Shown here piece by piece: positions 1 to 9,033 of a stretch of 60,765 nt of DNA. Made by a program: the position numbers and the translations under genes. A model generated the notes under the pieces. That model saw only the letters and a list, made by a program, of their open reading frames with translations, did no database searches and was not told where the DNA came from. This stretch comes from an uncultured Roseburia sp. (GTDB lineage Bacteria; Bacillota_A; Clostridia; Lachnospirales; Lachnospiraceae), in NCBI GenBank assembly GCA_900557275.1, contig USRX01000009.1, positions 1 to 60,765 on the forward strand. The letters are read 5' to 3'. Position 1 is the stretch's first letter; every line of letters starts with the position of its first letter.

Positions 1-220
1 TGCCCAGTGCTACCATTGTGGATGATATGGAGATACAGCTGATACAGATTACCATGCCGATCCACAGGTTTAAGTAGTTTCCGGTTTTCCACGTTCTGTC
101 CTTTTTTGTACTGGGAGCCAGATCATCATTGTAATATTTTGATTTTTTCAGACTTTCGGCTGCTTCCGGCGTTAATTCATAGATGCCGTCATTCACTTCT
201 TTTTGTGTTCTCTGAAACAT
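1..220 (-). CDS. NCS1-family permease, N-terminal fragment
   Basis: The first 73 residues of a membrane transporter are present and the rest lies outside the window. The start reads MFQRTQKEVNDGIYEL, followed by a KYYNDDLAP stretch and the beginning of the first membrane segment with NLWIGMV. That pattern (a YYN-DLAP block, then a W-N-x-x-x-LW-I-G-M segment) is typical of nucleobase:cation symporter-1 permeases for allantoin, hydantoin, uracil or cytosine. It is the last visible gene of a minus-strand run after the dihydropyrimidinase and carbamoyl-hydrolase genes, so import of the same ring compounds is the likely job. The start ATG at 220 has a weak GAGAAG upstream. The exact substrate cannot be told. 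Confidence 0.8.
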   Translation of the reverse strand, partial: MFQRTQKEVNDGIYELTPEAAESLKKSKYYNDDLAPSTKKDRTWKTGNYLNLWIGMVICISCISISSTMVALG

Positions 221-476
221 AACATCTTCTCACTTTCTTTTTTTTTAGAAACTCCTCTCTTATTTTTACTCTCCACTCATTCAGACAGATCAGAAATCCG
301 GTTCACATATGTTTTTAATCTTCACAATGTCCACACGTTCTTCCCGATAGGATAGATTTCGAATCTTCCTGCGAAAAACTGAAATCTGATTCATTTTTAA
401 TGTTCATCCGGTATTTCTGTTCTGTCAGGGAATTATTATTATCACTCCCGCTATTCTAATCTTCTGTTATCTCAAT

Positions 477-1733
477 TTATTTTGCATCACATTTTAATAC
501 TGCGTTCAGCATTACGGATGCGCCCTGTGTACACTGTTTTACAGAAGTAAATTCAGGTTCACAATGGGAATGACCGTCTTTGGAAGGTACAAAGATCATG
601 GTGGTCGGCATCATGTAAGAACAGAACTGAGCGTCATGGCCTGCTCCGGAGTTGATCTTCTGGTTGGAGTAACCAAGCTCGTTTACAGCTTCCTGTACAT
701 AGCCTACCAGCTCTTTGTCATAGTATACGGTATCTCTTGTCCATGCCGGCTCATAACCTGTTGTACATCCTACAACCTCTTTCGGCATGTTCTCAATGAT
801 CTTAACAACCTGCTCGATCACTTTCGGATCTTCATGTCTTGCATCCAGGGAGAAGTCTACATAATCCGGGATTACGGTATGTACATCCGGGTGGAGTACA
901 ATCTCGCCTGTGGTGTATACCAGTTCCGGATCCAGTTTGTCAAACTCTTCGTGCAGGTACTCAAGTACTTTTGCTGCTGCATACAGAGCATCATGACGGT
1001 ATTTCATCGGTGTGGTTCCCGCATGGTCTGCCTGGCCATAGGTACGGATTCTGTAGCATACCATTCCAAGTACACAGGTAACAACGCCCACATCGTTTCC
1101 GGCTGCCTCAAGGATCGGTCCCTGCTCAATATGAAGCTCGAACATTGCTTTGTAGTCTTTCGGGTTCAGACGGTTTGCTTTATCTCCTTTGTATCCGGAT
1201 GCTTCCAGTGCCATTCCAAAGGTCTGGGTCGGGTCAAGGATGGATTTTGAGTTCAGCATATCCTCATGTTTGAATTTCACGCGGATGTCTTCCGGCAGGT
1301 AATCGTAGCAGAGCACGCCGGATGCCATCATTGATGGCGGATACAGGGATCCTTCCTCATTGGTCCAGATCATGGCTGTGATGTTGTGTTTATGCGGGAT
1401 GTTATTCTCAGCGATAGTCTCAAGGACTTCCATAGCTCCCATTACACCAAGGATACCGTCATAGTTGCCGCCATTTTTTACAGAATCACAATGGGAACCC
1501 ATTACGATGCCCGGCAGATCCGGCTCGGATCCTTTCAGTGTTGCATAAAGGCAGGCCATGTCATCGGATTTAATCTCTGCGCCGATGGCTTCCATTCTCT
1601 TTACGAACTCTGCTCTTGCCTGTAATGCTTCCGGGGAAAGGGAATATCTTGTGATTCCGCCGTGTCCGGCATCTCCGAATGTGCTAAAGGTTTTGATCTT
1701 GTCCTCCATACGGGCTTCACTACATGTATACAT
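477..1733 (-). CDS. M20-family Zn hydrolase: N-carbamoyl-amino-acid hydrolase / beta-ureidopropionase / allantoate amidohydrolase type
   Basis: About 418 residues, in line with the HyuC/AllC/PydC group of binuclear-metal M20 hydrolases (usually about 410). Metal-ligand motifs are visible: GSHCDSVKNGGNYDG, WTNEEGS, the central HIEQGP block, and near the C-terminus SGAGHDAQ and DGHSHCEPE. These enzymes remove the carbamoyl group from N-carbamoyl amino acids, beta-ureidopropionate or allantoate. The gene lies 39 bases after the dihydropyrimidinase gene on the same strand, so it probably takes that enzyme's ring-opened product. I start it at the ATG at 1733 because GGAGG stands 8 bases before it; an in-frame ATG at 1748 contains that ribosome site within its own codons. 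Hydantoin versus pyrimidine use is not decided. Confidence 0.85.
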   Translation of the reverse strand: MYTCSEARMEDKIKTFSTFGDAGHGGITRYSLSPEALQARAEFVKRMEAIGAEIKSDDMACLYATLKGSEPDLPGIVMGSHCDSVKNGGNYDGILGVMGAMEVLETIAENNIPHKHNITAMIWTNEEGSLYPPSMMASGVLCYDYLPEDIRVKFKHEDMLNSKSILDPTQTFGMALEASGYKGDKANRLNPKDYKAMFELHIEQGPILEAAGNDVGVVTCVLGMVCYRIRTYGQADHAGTTPMKYRHDALYAAAKVLEYLHEEFDKLDPELVYTTGEIVLHPDVHTVIPDYVDFSLDARHEDPKVIEQVVKIIENMPKEVVGCTTGYEPAWTRDTVYYDKELVGYVQEAVNELGYSNQKINSGAGHDAQFCSYMMPTTMIFVPSKDGHSHCEPEFTSVKQCTQGASVMLNAVLKCDAK

Positions 1734-1772
1734 ATCTGTTTCCTCCATTTCTTTTATATAAGTGTCAAAATA

Positions 1773-3152
1773 TTATTTTTTCGGTACACGTTTTACATAT
1801 TTGCCCATGCCAGGTTTTCCAACAAAATCGCCGTTGTCATATACAAGCTGGCCTCTCAGGTAGGTCTGTACCGGATATCCGTGCAGTTCTTTTCCTTCCC
1901 AGATCGTATGGTCATAATCAGAATGCATGCTCTCCAGTGTGATCTTAAAGTCTTTCTCTTTATCATAGATGACGATGTCCGCATCTTTTCCTACCACCAA
2001 GGAACCTTTCTTGTCACAGCCAAAGATGTTTGCCGGATTCGTTGCGCATAATGCAACTGCCTGTGGGAATGTGATCTTTCCGCTGTTAGCTGCATCCAGC
2101 ATATATGGATACAGGTTCTCTACGCCGGCGCATCCGTTCGGGATCTTCGTAAAGTCATCTTTTCCCCAGTCCTTCTCATAACTCTGGAACGGACAATGGT
2201 CTGTCGCAACGGTATCGATCAGGTTCATCCTGATGGCTTTCCATAATGCATCCTGGCTTTCCTGGCCTTTGATCGGCGGTGAGCATACGAAGTTTCTTCC
2301 GTCTTCCCTCTTATATACATCACAGGTAAACTCCAGGTACTGTGGGCAGGTCTCTACATATACTTCCGCTCCTTCTTTCTTCGCTTCGATACATGCCTCC
2401 AGGCCTTCCTTGTCTGCCATGTGCACCAGGTAGACCGGTGTGTGCAAGTTCTTAGCCCAGTGGACGGTACGTTTGTCCGCTTCTGCCTCTACGAATTCCG
2501 GTCGGCTCATGTAATGGTACCATGCGCTTGTCTTTCCTTCTTTCAGGAACTGCTCCGTATACAGGTCGATCAGGTCCGGGTTCTCTGCATGGACGTTGAT
2601 CATGGCTCCCAGCTCTTTTGCCCTTAAGAGCAGCCGGGACAGGGTCGCATCATCCACCATCATGTTCTCTTTCTTATATACCAAGAAACACTTGAAGCTT
2701 GTGATGCCTTCCTTTACGGCCTCTTCCATCTCATCCAGGATCTCTCCGCCGTTCAGGTCTGTGATACAGCAGTGCATCGCATAATCCACACAGGCATCTG
2801 TCTCCAGGATCTCTTTTTTGGAATTTACCAGCCCGCGGATCGTTTCGCCCGTATGCTGTACCGGATAATCAAAAATGGTTGTTACTCCGCCACACGCTGC
2901 CGCACGGGTTCCGGACAGATAACTGTCCGCGGATACGGTGCCGCCAAAAGGCATCTGCAGATGGGTGTGGGCATCCAATGCTCCCGGGAGTACCAGCTTA
3001 CCGGCTGCGTCATATACCTCTTCTGCTTCGGCAGGATCGATGTTCTGCTCAATGGCTGCAATGCTTCCATCCTTTACAGCCAGATCTGCTTTATACATGT
3101 CACTGGATGTAACGATGGTTCCATTTTTGATCACTAAATCATACTTTTTCAT
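1773..3152 (-). CDS. dihydropyrimidinase / hydantoinase (cyclic amidohydrolase)
   Basis: 459 residues, the usual length for dihydropyrimidinases and D-hydantoinases. The amidohydrolase metal motif DAHTHLQMPFGG is at about residues 60-71, and the lysine expected to be carbamylated is in TSFKCF near residue 154. Further ligand motifs are INVHAEN, YLVHMAD and TDHCPF. The family opens dihydrouracil, dihydrothymine or 5-substituted hydantoin rings hydrolytically to N-carbamoyl products. The ATG at 3152 has AAGGAGG 6 bases upstream. It is the first gene of an apparent operon with a carbamoyl hydrolase and an NCS1 permease. No dihydropyrimidine dehydrogenase is near, so the reductive first step of uracil breakdown would have to be elsewhere, or the substrate is a hydantoin. 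Confidence 0.88.
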   Translation of the reverse strand: MKKYDLVIKNGTIVTSSDMYKADLAVKDGSIAAIEQNIDPAEAEEVYDAAGKLVLPGALDAHTHLQMPFGGTVSADSYLSGTRAAACGGVTTIFDYPVQHTGETIRGLVNSKKEILETDACVDYAMHCCITDLNGGEILDEMEEAVKEGITSFKCFLVYKKENMMVDDATLSRLLLRAKELGAMINVHAENPDLIDLYTEQFLKEGKTSAWYHYMSRPEFVEAEADKRTVHWAKNLHTPVYLVHMADKEGLEACIEAKKEGAEVYVETCPQYLEFTCDVYKREDGRNFVCSPPIKGQESQDALWKAIRMNLIDTVATDHCPFQSYEKDWGKDDFTKIPNGCAGVENLYPYMLDAANSGKITFPQAVALCATNPANIFGCDKKGSLVVGKDADIVIYDKEKDFKITLESMHSDYDHTIWEGKELHGYPVQTYLRGQLVYDNGDFVGKPGMGKYVKRVPKK

Positions 3153-3320
3153 GATCTTCCTCCTTCTCTACTCCTTGCATACGTTTATATCAGATACAGG
3201 CACATATAATTCATACAAACAATTCTTATACGAAAAAACGGAGCATTCCTGTTGTAAGGAATACTCCGTCGTATTACATGTCCTCTATTATTCGGAACTG
3301 GTAGTACCGCTCCGTTTGTA
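3153..3320 (-). promoter_or_regulatory. structured 5' leader of the hydantoinase operon, possible riboswitch or attenuator
   Basis: After the promoter the transcript runs about 170 bases before the start codon and contains two hairpins. The first (3293-3315) pairs CGGA with TTCCG around a GGT-ACT-ACC tip. The second is the terminator at 3233-3269. The block ACGGAG occurs in both hairpins, and the sequence ACGGAGC of the first can pair perfectly with GCTCCGT, the 3' arm of the terminator. Mutually exclusive folding is therefore possible, as in transcription-attenuating riboswitches. The ligand class is unknown to me; the GGTACTACC tip faintly recalls the mepA (guanidine-IV) motif, which I cannot confirm. 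Confidence 0.55.
3233..3269 (-). terminator. intrinsic terminator inside the hydantoinase leader
   Basis: On the minus strand ACGGAGTATTCC pairs with GGAATGCTCCGT across a short loop and is followed at once by six T. It stands about 80 bases before the dihydropyrimidinase start codon and downstream of the promoter, so it would block the operon unless relieved. Confidence 0.75.
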
Positions 3321-3327
3321 TGCTCGC

Positions 3328-3356
3328 ATTATAACCCTCTTTGTTTTTAAAAACAA
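3328..3356 (-). promoter_or_regulatory. sigma-A-type promoter of the hydantoinase operon
   Basis: On the minus strand TTGTTT (3356-3351) is separated by 17 bases from a perfect TATAAT (3333-3328). Confidence 0.65.
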
Positions 3357-3453
3357 GGTTTTCTATCAAATCTGTCGTTTTTTAGGCCTAAATTGATTTT
3401 TCTTTGTGCTGTCATACAATTTTCTGTCTTTTTGTACAATGTACTCTCTAATA

Positions 3454-3963
3454 TTAGGCAAAAACTTTTTGTTCCAGACGCATAACCCGTCCTTCCAGTT
3501 TTCGGACATTCTGAACAATCAACCCCGTTCCTTCTTTTTCTATACGATCAATTCGGTAATATTCCTTTAATTCTTCCAGATCTTTTTCTATCTTATCAAT
3601 TTTAGTCTCCAGATAATCTCTTGTCCGATACAATTCTTCCAGTAACAGATTCTCTGATTCATGAAGCTGTGCTTCCCATTTCTTATCTTGTTCTGTGAAA
3701 CGCTTGTCAAGCTTCTCTTCCCACCTTCTGTCCTGTTCTGCGAAACGCTTGTCAAGCTTCTCTTCCCACCTTCTGTCCTGTTCTGCGAAGCGCTTGTCAA
3801 GCTTCTCTTCCCACCTTCTGTCCTGTTCTGCGAAACGCTTATCCAGTTTTTCTTCCCAGCTTCTGTCCTGTTCCGCCAAACGCTCTTCTATTTTCTTATC
3901 CTGCTCTGCAAATTTAATATCAAATATTTCCCGAATAGCTCTCAAATCACACGCTTCTAACAT
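3454..3963 (-). CDS. coiled-coil protein with 15-residue tandem repeats
   Basis: 169 residues, mostly predicted alpha-helical coiled coil. After a short start (MLEACDLRAIREIFDIKF) it consists of charged repeats of the type WEEKLDKRFAEQDRR, about five copies of 15 residues, then a helical C-terminal part ending in a leucine/valine heptad. I do not recognise a functional family; similar short heptad proteins of unknown role are common in gut Firmicutes. The start ATG overlaps the end of the upstream adhesin gene (ATGTTAG shares its stop), so the two are probably translated together. The repeats are almost identical at the DNA level, which suggests recent expansion. It could organise or anchor the adhesin from the cytoplasm, but nothing in the sequence shows this. 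Confidence 0.7.
   Translation of the reverse strand: MLEACDLRAIREIFDIKFAEQDKKIEERLAEQDRSWEEKLDKRFAEQDRRWEEKLDKRFAEQDRRWEEKLDKRFAEQDRRWEEKLDKRFTEQDKKWEAQLHESENLLLEELYRTRDYLETKIDKIEKDLEELKEYYRIDRIEKEGTGLIVQNVRKLEGRVMRLEQKVFA
3697..3876. repeat. four tandem 45-bp coding repeats
   Basis: Copies start at 3697, 3742, 3787 and 3832, with a period of exactly 45 bases. The first three are nearly identical and the fourth is diverged; a weaker fifth follows. Each unit contains CTTCTGTCCTGTTCTGCG on the plus strand. The period is a multiple of three, so copy changes keep the reading frame. Confidence 0.9.
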
Positions 3964-6900
3964 AAACGATCTCCTTGCTTTCTGTTTTTTGCCATATAAA
4001 TACCTGCCATAGTTCCTGCCACACCTGCTGATACCATGATTAAAAATAACGGTATCTGTCCACTGTCTCCGGTAACAGGCGCACTCACATGATCCTGTTC
4101 TCTGATCGGCACATCCTGAACATGTATTTCTTTTTCTATCACAGGAATATTCTGTCCCTGATATGAAGCGTCTACTTCATATTTTTCAACGTCTAACAGA
4201 TATCCTTGTGCCGCTTCTATTTCTTTTATGTAATATTTTCCCAACGGAAGATCTGATTGAAAATAGATTTTTCCGTCTTCATCCGTCTTATTAGATTCCA
4301 CCAGATCATCTGCCTGAATGATTACCTTACCTTCTCTGTTGTGAATATTCTCCTCAGCATACAGACCATATACTGCTCCCTCCAAAGCACATCCTGTTTC
4401 AGAAGATGTCTTTAATAAACGCAATGCTACTTTCTGTCGCTCATTTTTAAATTCGCTGCCATAGCTGGACATTTCCACATTCTGCCCCTCATACTCCAAC
4501 GTAAACGCATCCAATTTTTTGTTGCATACATATCCTTCTGCCGCCTGAATCTCTTCAAGATGATAACTTCCTAGCGGAAGTTCTGTCAGGGATGCTTTTC
4601 CAGATGTATCCGTAATCATTTCCTCTATCACGGTTCCTTTTGAAAGACTCACACCATGATATTGCTCCAACTGTCTGTTTCCACTCTCATCTTTCTGAAA
4701 ATCCGACGTATAAATGTCTTCGTCACAAATCAGTTGAAATACAACTCCCTCTAACGGAAGTTCTTTATAATGGAACATTGTTAAAACAGATTTCCTTTCC
4801 AAGCACTCCCGCAAGCTCTGTCTCCATCCGTTCGTTCCTATACCATCTAATTTTTCTCCGTATTTTGTAACAGTAACCACACCTTTCTGACTTTTGTTAC
4901 TCAGCGCAACTTCTATCACAAAATCTCCATCTTCATCTGTCAGATAATCTTCCTCTGATGATACCCGAAAGGATACTGCTTCCTTTCCTGCCAAATAACC
5001 TTTTGGAGCCTTGATCTCATATGCCTCATAATTTCCCGGTTTTAATTTCAACGGAGTTGTTATTGTACCTGTTTGATCTGTTACAAATGTAGATATCTGT
5101 TTATTACCTACTTCCATAGATACATCTTTTCCGGTATCCAGATCACGGATCCGAAATTCCGTGCCAGCCAGTTCCACAGTGCGCCCGGTGTCCAGATCTT
5201 TTTTTACCATTCTGATATAAGCTGAAAATGGCGCATCATTAAATACTCTCCATTTTTGCGGAACTTTGGAATCTTCTGAGATATTTACAGTAAAATCATC
5301 TGTTGTATTCCTGTTTTCTGGTGTCTTTGTCTCTCTTACCAGATACTTTCCATATGGAAGTTCCTTTGATCTACCATATCCGTGCTCATCGGTTACGATA
5401 ACATCACTGACAGCCGTCTGTTCCCATCCATACTTCTCAATATCTGAAAGCAGCTTTACCGTAAACTCTGCACCGGATACCAGCTCTGTTTCTGCACTGC
5501 TTCCATCTGTGGAGATTTTAATTAATTCAAATGCCTGTTTTTTTACAGCTTCCTGCACTTTTACTTCCACCATAACGATCTGTGTCCTCTCATCCACATA
5601 TGTCAGGGAAACCGGATACTTCTTTTCATCCAGAAGATATCCTTCCGGTGCTGCAATCTCCTGAATATAATATTTTCCAAGATACAGATTTTCAAACGCA
5701 AGCATTCCTGCTTCATTGATCGTTCCTTCCGCTACCATTGTCCCTGCAGGATACAGCACCAGCTCCTGGCTATCCGGATATACAATATCTTCTTCCGAAT
5801 ACAGACCGTATTTCGCTCCTTCCAGAATGGCATCTCCCTGAACCTGAAAAGTACCTGTATCCCGGTCAATCTTTTTCAGAATGATTTTTCCCTTCACAGC
5901 CTGTTCCTCCATTTCAATTTCTACTGTTTCTCCAGCATGAACCATAACCGGTTTTATCATATCATCCAGCAGATATCCTTCCGAAGCTCTGATTTCTTTT
6001 ATGTAATACACATCCTGTCTTGCTACCAGTTCTATTTGTGCTGCCCCATCTTTCCCTGTCAGCGGAATTTCTGTGATCAAATTTTCACAAGTGCTGTCAC
6101 TATAGACTCCATATAATGCGCCTTCCACCGGCTGACCTGTCTCCCTGTCCTTTTTTATAACTCTGACTATAGTGTTCTCCGGTTTTACAGACAGCCATGT
6201 ATCGCTTCCAACTCTGCACTCTTTGTTATATTGCTGAAAAGTAATATTTTGATGATCCGCTGCCTTTGCTTCAAATACCGTTACATAAGGTCGTTCTACA
6301 CTTGCTGTTGCTGTAACGTGGATTCCACTACCATCTGTTGGAAGATTCCTTACATTACGTTCCGGAATCCGTACGTAAAAATGCTCTTTTGTTCCCTCGG
6401 ATTCTTCCCATATCAGTTCTGTTCCCTCCGGAGCCTGTTCCAGTTTCACTTCTCCATTCAAGATTTTCCCTTTACTTCGAACGGAATACCAGTCACTTTG
6501 ATACCAGTTTCCATCTTCGATTAAATGCAGCTCATTAGATGCTGGCGAAACAATCGAATATTCCGGAGTATCTCCATATCCATCCTTTCCGGCATTCTTT
6601 TTTACATCCTGATACATACGCATCGTGCAGTCATACACATTCTGATACCCATCTACCGACCGAAGGGAACTTATGGGATGCCCATCCATGCCATAATCCG
6701 AAAGAATGCAGTAAATAACTGCCTGCGTTACATAATAATCCCTGACCCAGTCTCCGGTAGAATAAGCCGCGTCATTCTTTCCACCATAACAATGACTACC
6801 ATGTTCTATAGCATAAGAAATCTCCGAATACATACCATTCTGCTGCCATACCTGACTGATATACTCTGCTGATTCCTTAAAATGATTGCTAAATTGGGTA

Positions 6901-7217
6901 CAGTAGGCCAGACGCCACCCATTTCTGGCATCATCAGCAATATATTTCACATAATTTCTCACTCTGGCATTTTCTACCGTAGAATACAGATAATCCATTC
7001 TGGGCAGATTCCACATCCCACTTTTATCATTTGCCCGTTTTACCTCCAGATAATTTTCCCCTGCCGATATGGTTGCTGCATATGTAACCCCAGTCGGTAT
7101 GACCGTCATCCATAACGTAAGTATTGCCAACAACATTGCGCCGCCCTGGCAAAAGACCCTTCTCCATCTCCAATTTTTCAAAACACCCCTTCGTTTTCTT
7201 CTCTGTTTTTTCATCAT
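3957..7217 (-). CDS. large surface adhesin with thioester domain and Cna-B/SpaA-type repeats
   Basis: 1086 residues. A basic start and a hydrophobic segment ending VTYA (about residue 47) form a signal peptide. An N-terminal thioester (TQXA) domain follows, with the cysteine of AYCTQF (about 106) and the glutamine of YYVTQAV (about 165) as the expected Cys-Gln pair. Then come about six prealbumin-like repeats, each with an early lysine strand (such as VRVIKKDRETG or IILKKIDRDTG) and a late YYIKEI..A..GY strand carrying the glutamate, as in isopeptide-forming SpaA/Cna-B domains. The end has APVTGDSG, a hydrophobic stretch and KNRKQG, a non-canonical sortase signal. It probably sits on the cell wall and can bond covalently to a host or surface partner. 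A second ATG 3 bases downstream is better spaced from GGAGG. No sortase gene is near. Confidence 0.88.
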   Translation of the reverse strand: MMKKQRRKRRGVLKNWRWRRVFCQGGAMLLAILTLWMTVIPTGVTYAATISAGENYLEVKRANDKSGMWNLPRMDYLYSTVENARVRNYVKYIADDARNGWRLAYCTQFSNHFKESAEYISQVWQQNGMYSEISYAIEHGSHCYGGKNDAAYSTGDWVRDYYVTQAVIYCILSDYGMDGHPISSLRSVDGYQNVYDCTMRMYQDVKKNAGKDGYGDTPEYSIVSPASNELHLIEDGNWYQSDWYSVRSKGKILNGEVKLEQAPEGTELIWEESEGTKEHFYVRIPERNVRNLPTDGSGIHVTATASVERPYVTVFEAKAADHQNITFQQYNKECRVGSDTWLSVKPENTIVRVIKKDRETGQPVEGALYGVYSDSTCENLITEIPLTGKDGAAQIELVARQDVYYIKEIRASEGYLLDDMIKPVMVHAGETVEIEMEEQAVKGKIILKKIDRDTGTFQVQGDAILEGAKYGLYSEEDIVYPDSQELVLYPAGTMVAEGTINEAGMLAFENLYLGKYYIQEIAAPEGYLLDEKKYPVSLTYVDERTQIVMVEVKVQEAVKKQAFELIKISTDGSSAETELVSGAEFTVKLLSDIEKYGWEQTAVSDVIVTDEHGYGRSKELPYGKYLVRETKTPENRNTTDDFTVNISEDSKVPQKWRVFNDAPFSAYIRMVKKDLDTGRTVELAGTEFRIRDLDTGKDVSMEVGNKQISTFVTDQTGTITTPLKLKPGNYEAYEIKAPKGYLAGKEAVSFRVSSEEDYLTDEDGDFVIEVALSNKSQKGVVTVTKYGEKLDGIGTNGWRQSLRECLERKSVLTMFHYKELPLEGVVFQLICDEDIYTSDFQKDESGNRQLEQYHGVSLSKGTVIEEMITDTSGKASLTELPLGSYHLEEIQAAEGYVCNKKLDAFTLEYEGQNVEMSSYGSEFKNERQKVALRLLKTSSETGCALEGAVYGLYAEENIHNREGKVIIQADDLVESNKTDEDGKIYFQSDLPLGKYYIKEIEAAQGYLLDVEKYEVDASYQGQNIPVIEKEIHVQDVPIREQDHVSAPVTGDSGQIPLFLIMVSAGVAGTMAGIYMAKNRKQGDRLC

Positions 7218-7754
7218 ATCCTCCTTTTTGTGCTGAAATCCGGATATGACAAAATATTTTGTTTTCTACTTTTCCCAGTAACATTCAGACGTGCTCCTGA
7301 ATTTTTCTTCAAATATTCTTTCCAATATATCTGCTTCCATTTTCTCAGTGTATAATTCCTATGCATGTTGAAAAATACAATCATACATCAAAAACCACTC
7401 TCAGAAATTTTTATTCACGAGATTCTAATGCTATAGTTAGATATAATTGAAATAAGCTTTTATTATAGTCAGATATAAAACGAGTGCGTTTTCATCGTTT
7501 TATATTTAAATATAAACCTGTTCTCCTGCACCAAAATGAAACTGTTTGTTCGAAAATATTACATCCGGTCATTCCGGTTTTCATTATGTAGTTTTCCTAA
7601 GCATTGAAATTTCTGAATGCGCTGATTGCGCGAGATATAAAGACGATATCTAATACCTATCGTAAGAATATTAAGAAATTATAGAATGCTTGCCCTTTGA
7701 TAAGGTAGGCTCATTCTATCACGGAGAATCTCTTCCTGCAAGTAAAAAAGCAGT
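7218..7754. other. AT-rich intergenic region upstream of the adhesin
   Basis: No convincing gene. The minus-strand leader of the adhesin lies here, with a possible TTGTAT -35 near 7384. A 24-codon minus-strand reading frame at 7266-7340 (MEADILERIFEEKF...) looks protein-like but has no ribosome site, so it may be a gene remnant. The rest shows short AT-rich inverted repeats only. Confidence 0.4.
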
Positions 7755-7805
7755 AAAAAAAGACGGCTGTTTCTTATGCATTCTGCTATTTTGAAACAGT
7801 CGTCT
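7755..7805 (-). terminator. terminator downstream of the serine acetyltransferase gene
   Basis: On the minus strand AGACGACTGTTTC (7805-7793) pairs with GAAACAGCCGTCT (7773-7761), with a single G-T pair in 13, and is followed by seven T. Location and direction fit the gene ending at 8001. Confidence 0.85.
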
Positions 7806-7950
7806 TCTCTTATTTTTCCTATTCAATTTTAAAAATACGCATAAAATCAGGCATTTTTCATCTTTATCTGGTTAAAAATCCTTTGTTAAAAATGCTGAAT
7901 TTCAAAAATATTTCCTATATTGATCTTCGAAAATTTAATACTTTCATAAT

Positions 7951-8010
7951 ATCATTCGCCGTTCGTCAATCATGCGAGCATGTTGACTCTCTTGCGCTCA
8001 TTATATGATA
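7951..8010. repeat. dispersed hairpin repeat, copy A
   Basis: Shares ATTCGCCGTT, CAATCATGC, ATGTTG and TTGCGCTCATTA with the copy near 38875. The core stem is GCGAG...CTTGC (one G-T pair). It overlaps the last codons of the serine acetyltransferase gene. Confidence 0.65.
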
Positions 8011-8963
8011 TAAAACCAGCTTGCATCCTGCTCCAGATCACTGGACTGGATCTCCTTCTCTTCTCCCGGCATAAAATTAAGCTCCTGGTTTTTAATGCTG
8101 ACTCTGCTGCCCGGCTCGATGGACTGCGTAATAAATGCATTACCGCCAATAACAGAATTTGCACCGATCACAGTATCTCCTCCAAGTATGGACGCACCGG
8201 AATAAATGATCACATTGTCCTCAATCTTTGGATGACGTCTGACGCCTTTCAAATGCTGACCGCCTTTTGTAGAAAGCGCACCAAGAGTTACACCCTGATA
8301 AATCTTTACATTCTCTCCGATAACCGTGGTCTCTCCGATAACGATACCTGTTCCATGATCGATAAAGAAATATTTTCCAATAGTAGCGCCCGGATGGATA
8401 TCGATTCCGGTATTGCTGTGAGCATGCTCAGACATGATCCTCGGGATCAACGGCACTTCCAGCTTATACAAAACGTGTGCGATACGGCTGACCGTGATCG
8501 CGTACAGTCCCGGATATGCCAGAATAATCTCATTTTTATTAAATGCAGCCGGATCTCCATCATAAGTAGCCTGCACATCTGTCTCCACATATTCGCGGAT
8601 CTTCGGCAGTTTTTTAAAGAATTTAAAGCAGATATTCTGTGCTTCTTCTTCCATTTCTTCATTGGAACGTCCCTGATTTTCCGATTTCTGACGCAATGCA
8701 ATACAGATTTGCTTGTTCAGATTGTACATTACATCCTCCAGAAGAACAGCCAGACGATTCTTTACGTTATAATAACGGTACACTTTTTCACGGAAAAATC
8801 CCGGATAAATGATCTTCATTAATTTATCGATCATCTCTATGATAACCTCTTTATCCGGTTGGTCAAAAAGCTCTACCTTATTGATAATACGGTCATCATT
8901 ATAGTCATCCAGAATCTTCGTTACAATGTCATCAATCTCATATTTCTTTTTATCTTCTCCCAA
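8001..8963 (-). CDS. cysE: serine O-acetyltransferase (EpsC/CysE type)
   Basis: 320 residues, the longer EpsC-like form. The C-terminal half is a left-handed beta-helix of hexapeptide repeats (IHPGATIG, IDHGTGIVIGETTVIG, VTLGALSTKGG, RRHPKIEDNV, ILGGDTVIGANSVIGGN), which is diagnostic of serine acetyltransferase. The N-terminal 150 residues are helical and carry the usual oligomerisation region. The enzyme makes O-acetylserine from serine and acetyl-CoA for cysteine synthesis. The start is a TTG at 8963, supported by GAGGAG 8 bases upstream. No cysteine synthase gene is adjacent. The last codons overlap a dispersed hairpin repeat. Confidence 0.92.
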   Translation of the reverse strand: MGEDKKKYEIDDIVTKILDDYNDDRIINKVELFDQPDKEVIIEMIDKLMKIIYPGFFREKVYRYYNVKNRLAVLLEDVMYNLNKQICIALRQKSENQGRSNEEMEEEAQNICFKFFKKLPKIREYVETDVQATYDGDPAAFNKNEIILAYPGLYAITVSRIAHVLYKLEVPLIPRIMSEHAHSNTGIDIHPGATIGKYFFIDHGTGIVIGETTVIGENVKIYQGVTLGALSTKGGQHLKGVRRHPKIEDNVIIYSGASILGGDTVIGANSVIGGNAFITQSIEPGSRVSIKNQELNFMPGEEKEIQSSDLEQDASWFYII

Positions 8964-9033
8964 TGTTACCGCTCCTCTTTTTCATCATATATTCTATCCT
9001 AAACAAAACAGTTCACAATCAACATGTACCATT

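Noticed and set aside
564..1250. 228-residue frame on the plus strand
   Set aside because: Antisense shadow of the carbamoyl hydrolase gene, with no family similarity or ribosome site.
3697..3876. Regular 45-bp repeats considered as a CRISPR array
   Set aside because: There are no unique spacers; repeats are contiguous, in frame and encode a coiled coil.
7266..7340. 24-codon frame in the adhesin leader
   Set aside because: No ribosome site; kept only as a possible remnant in the intergenic entry.
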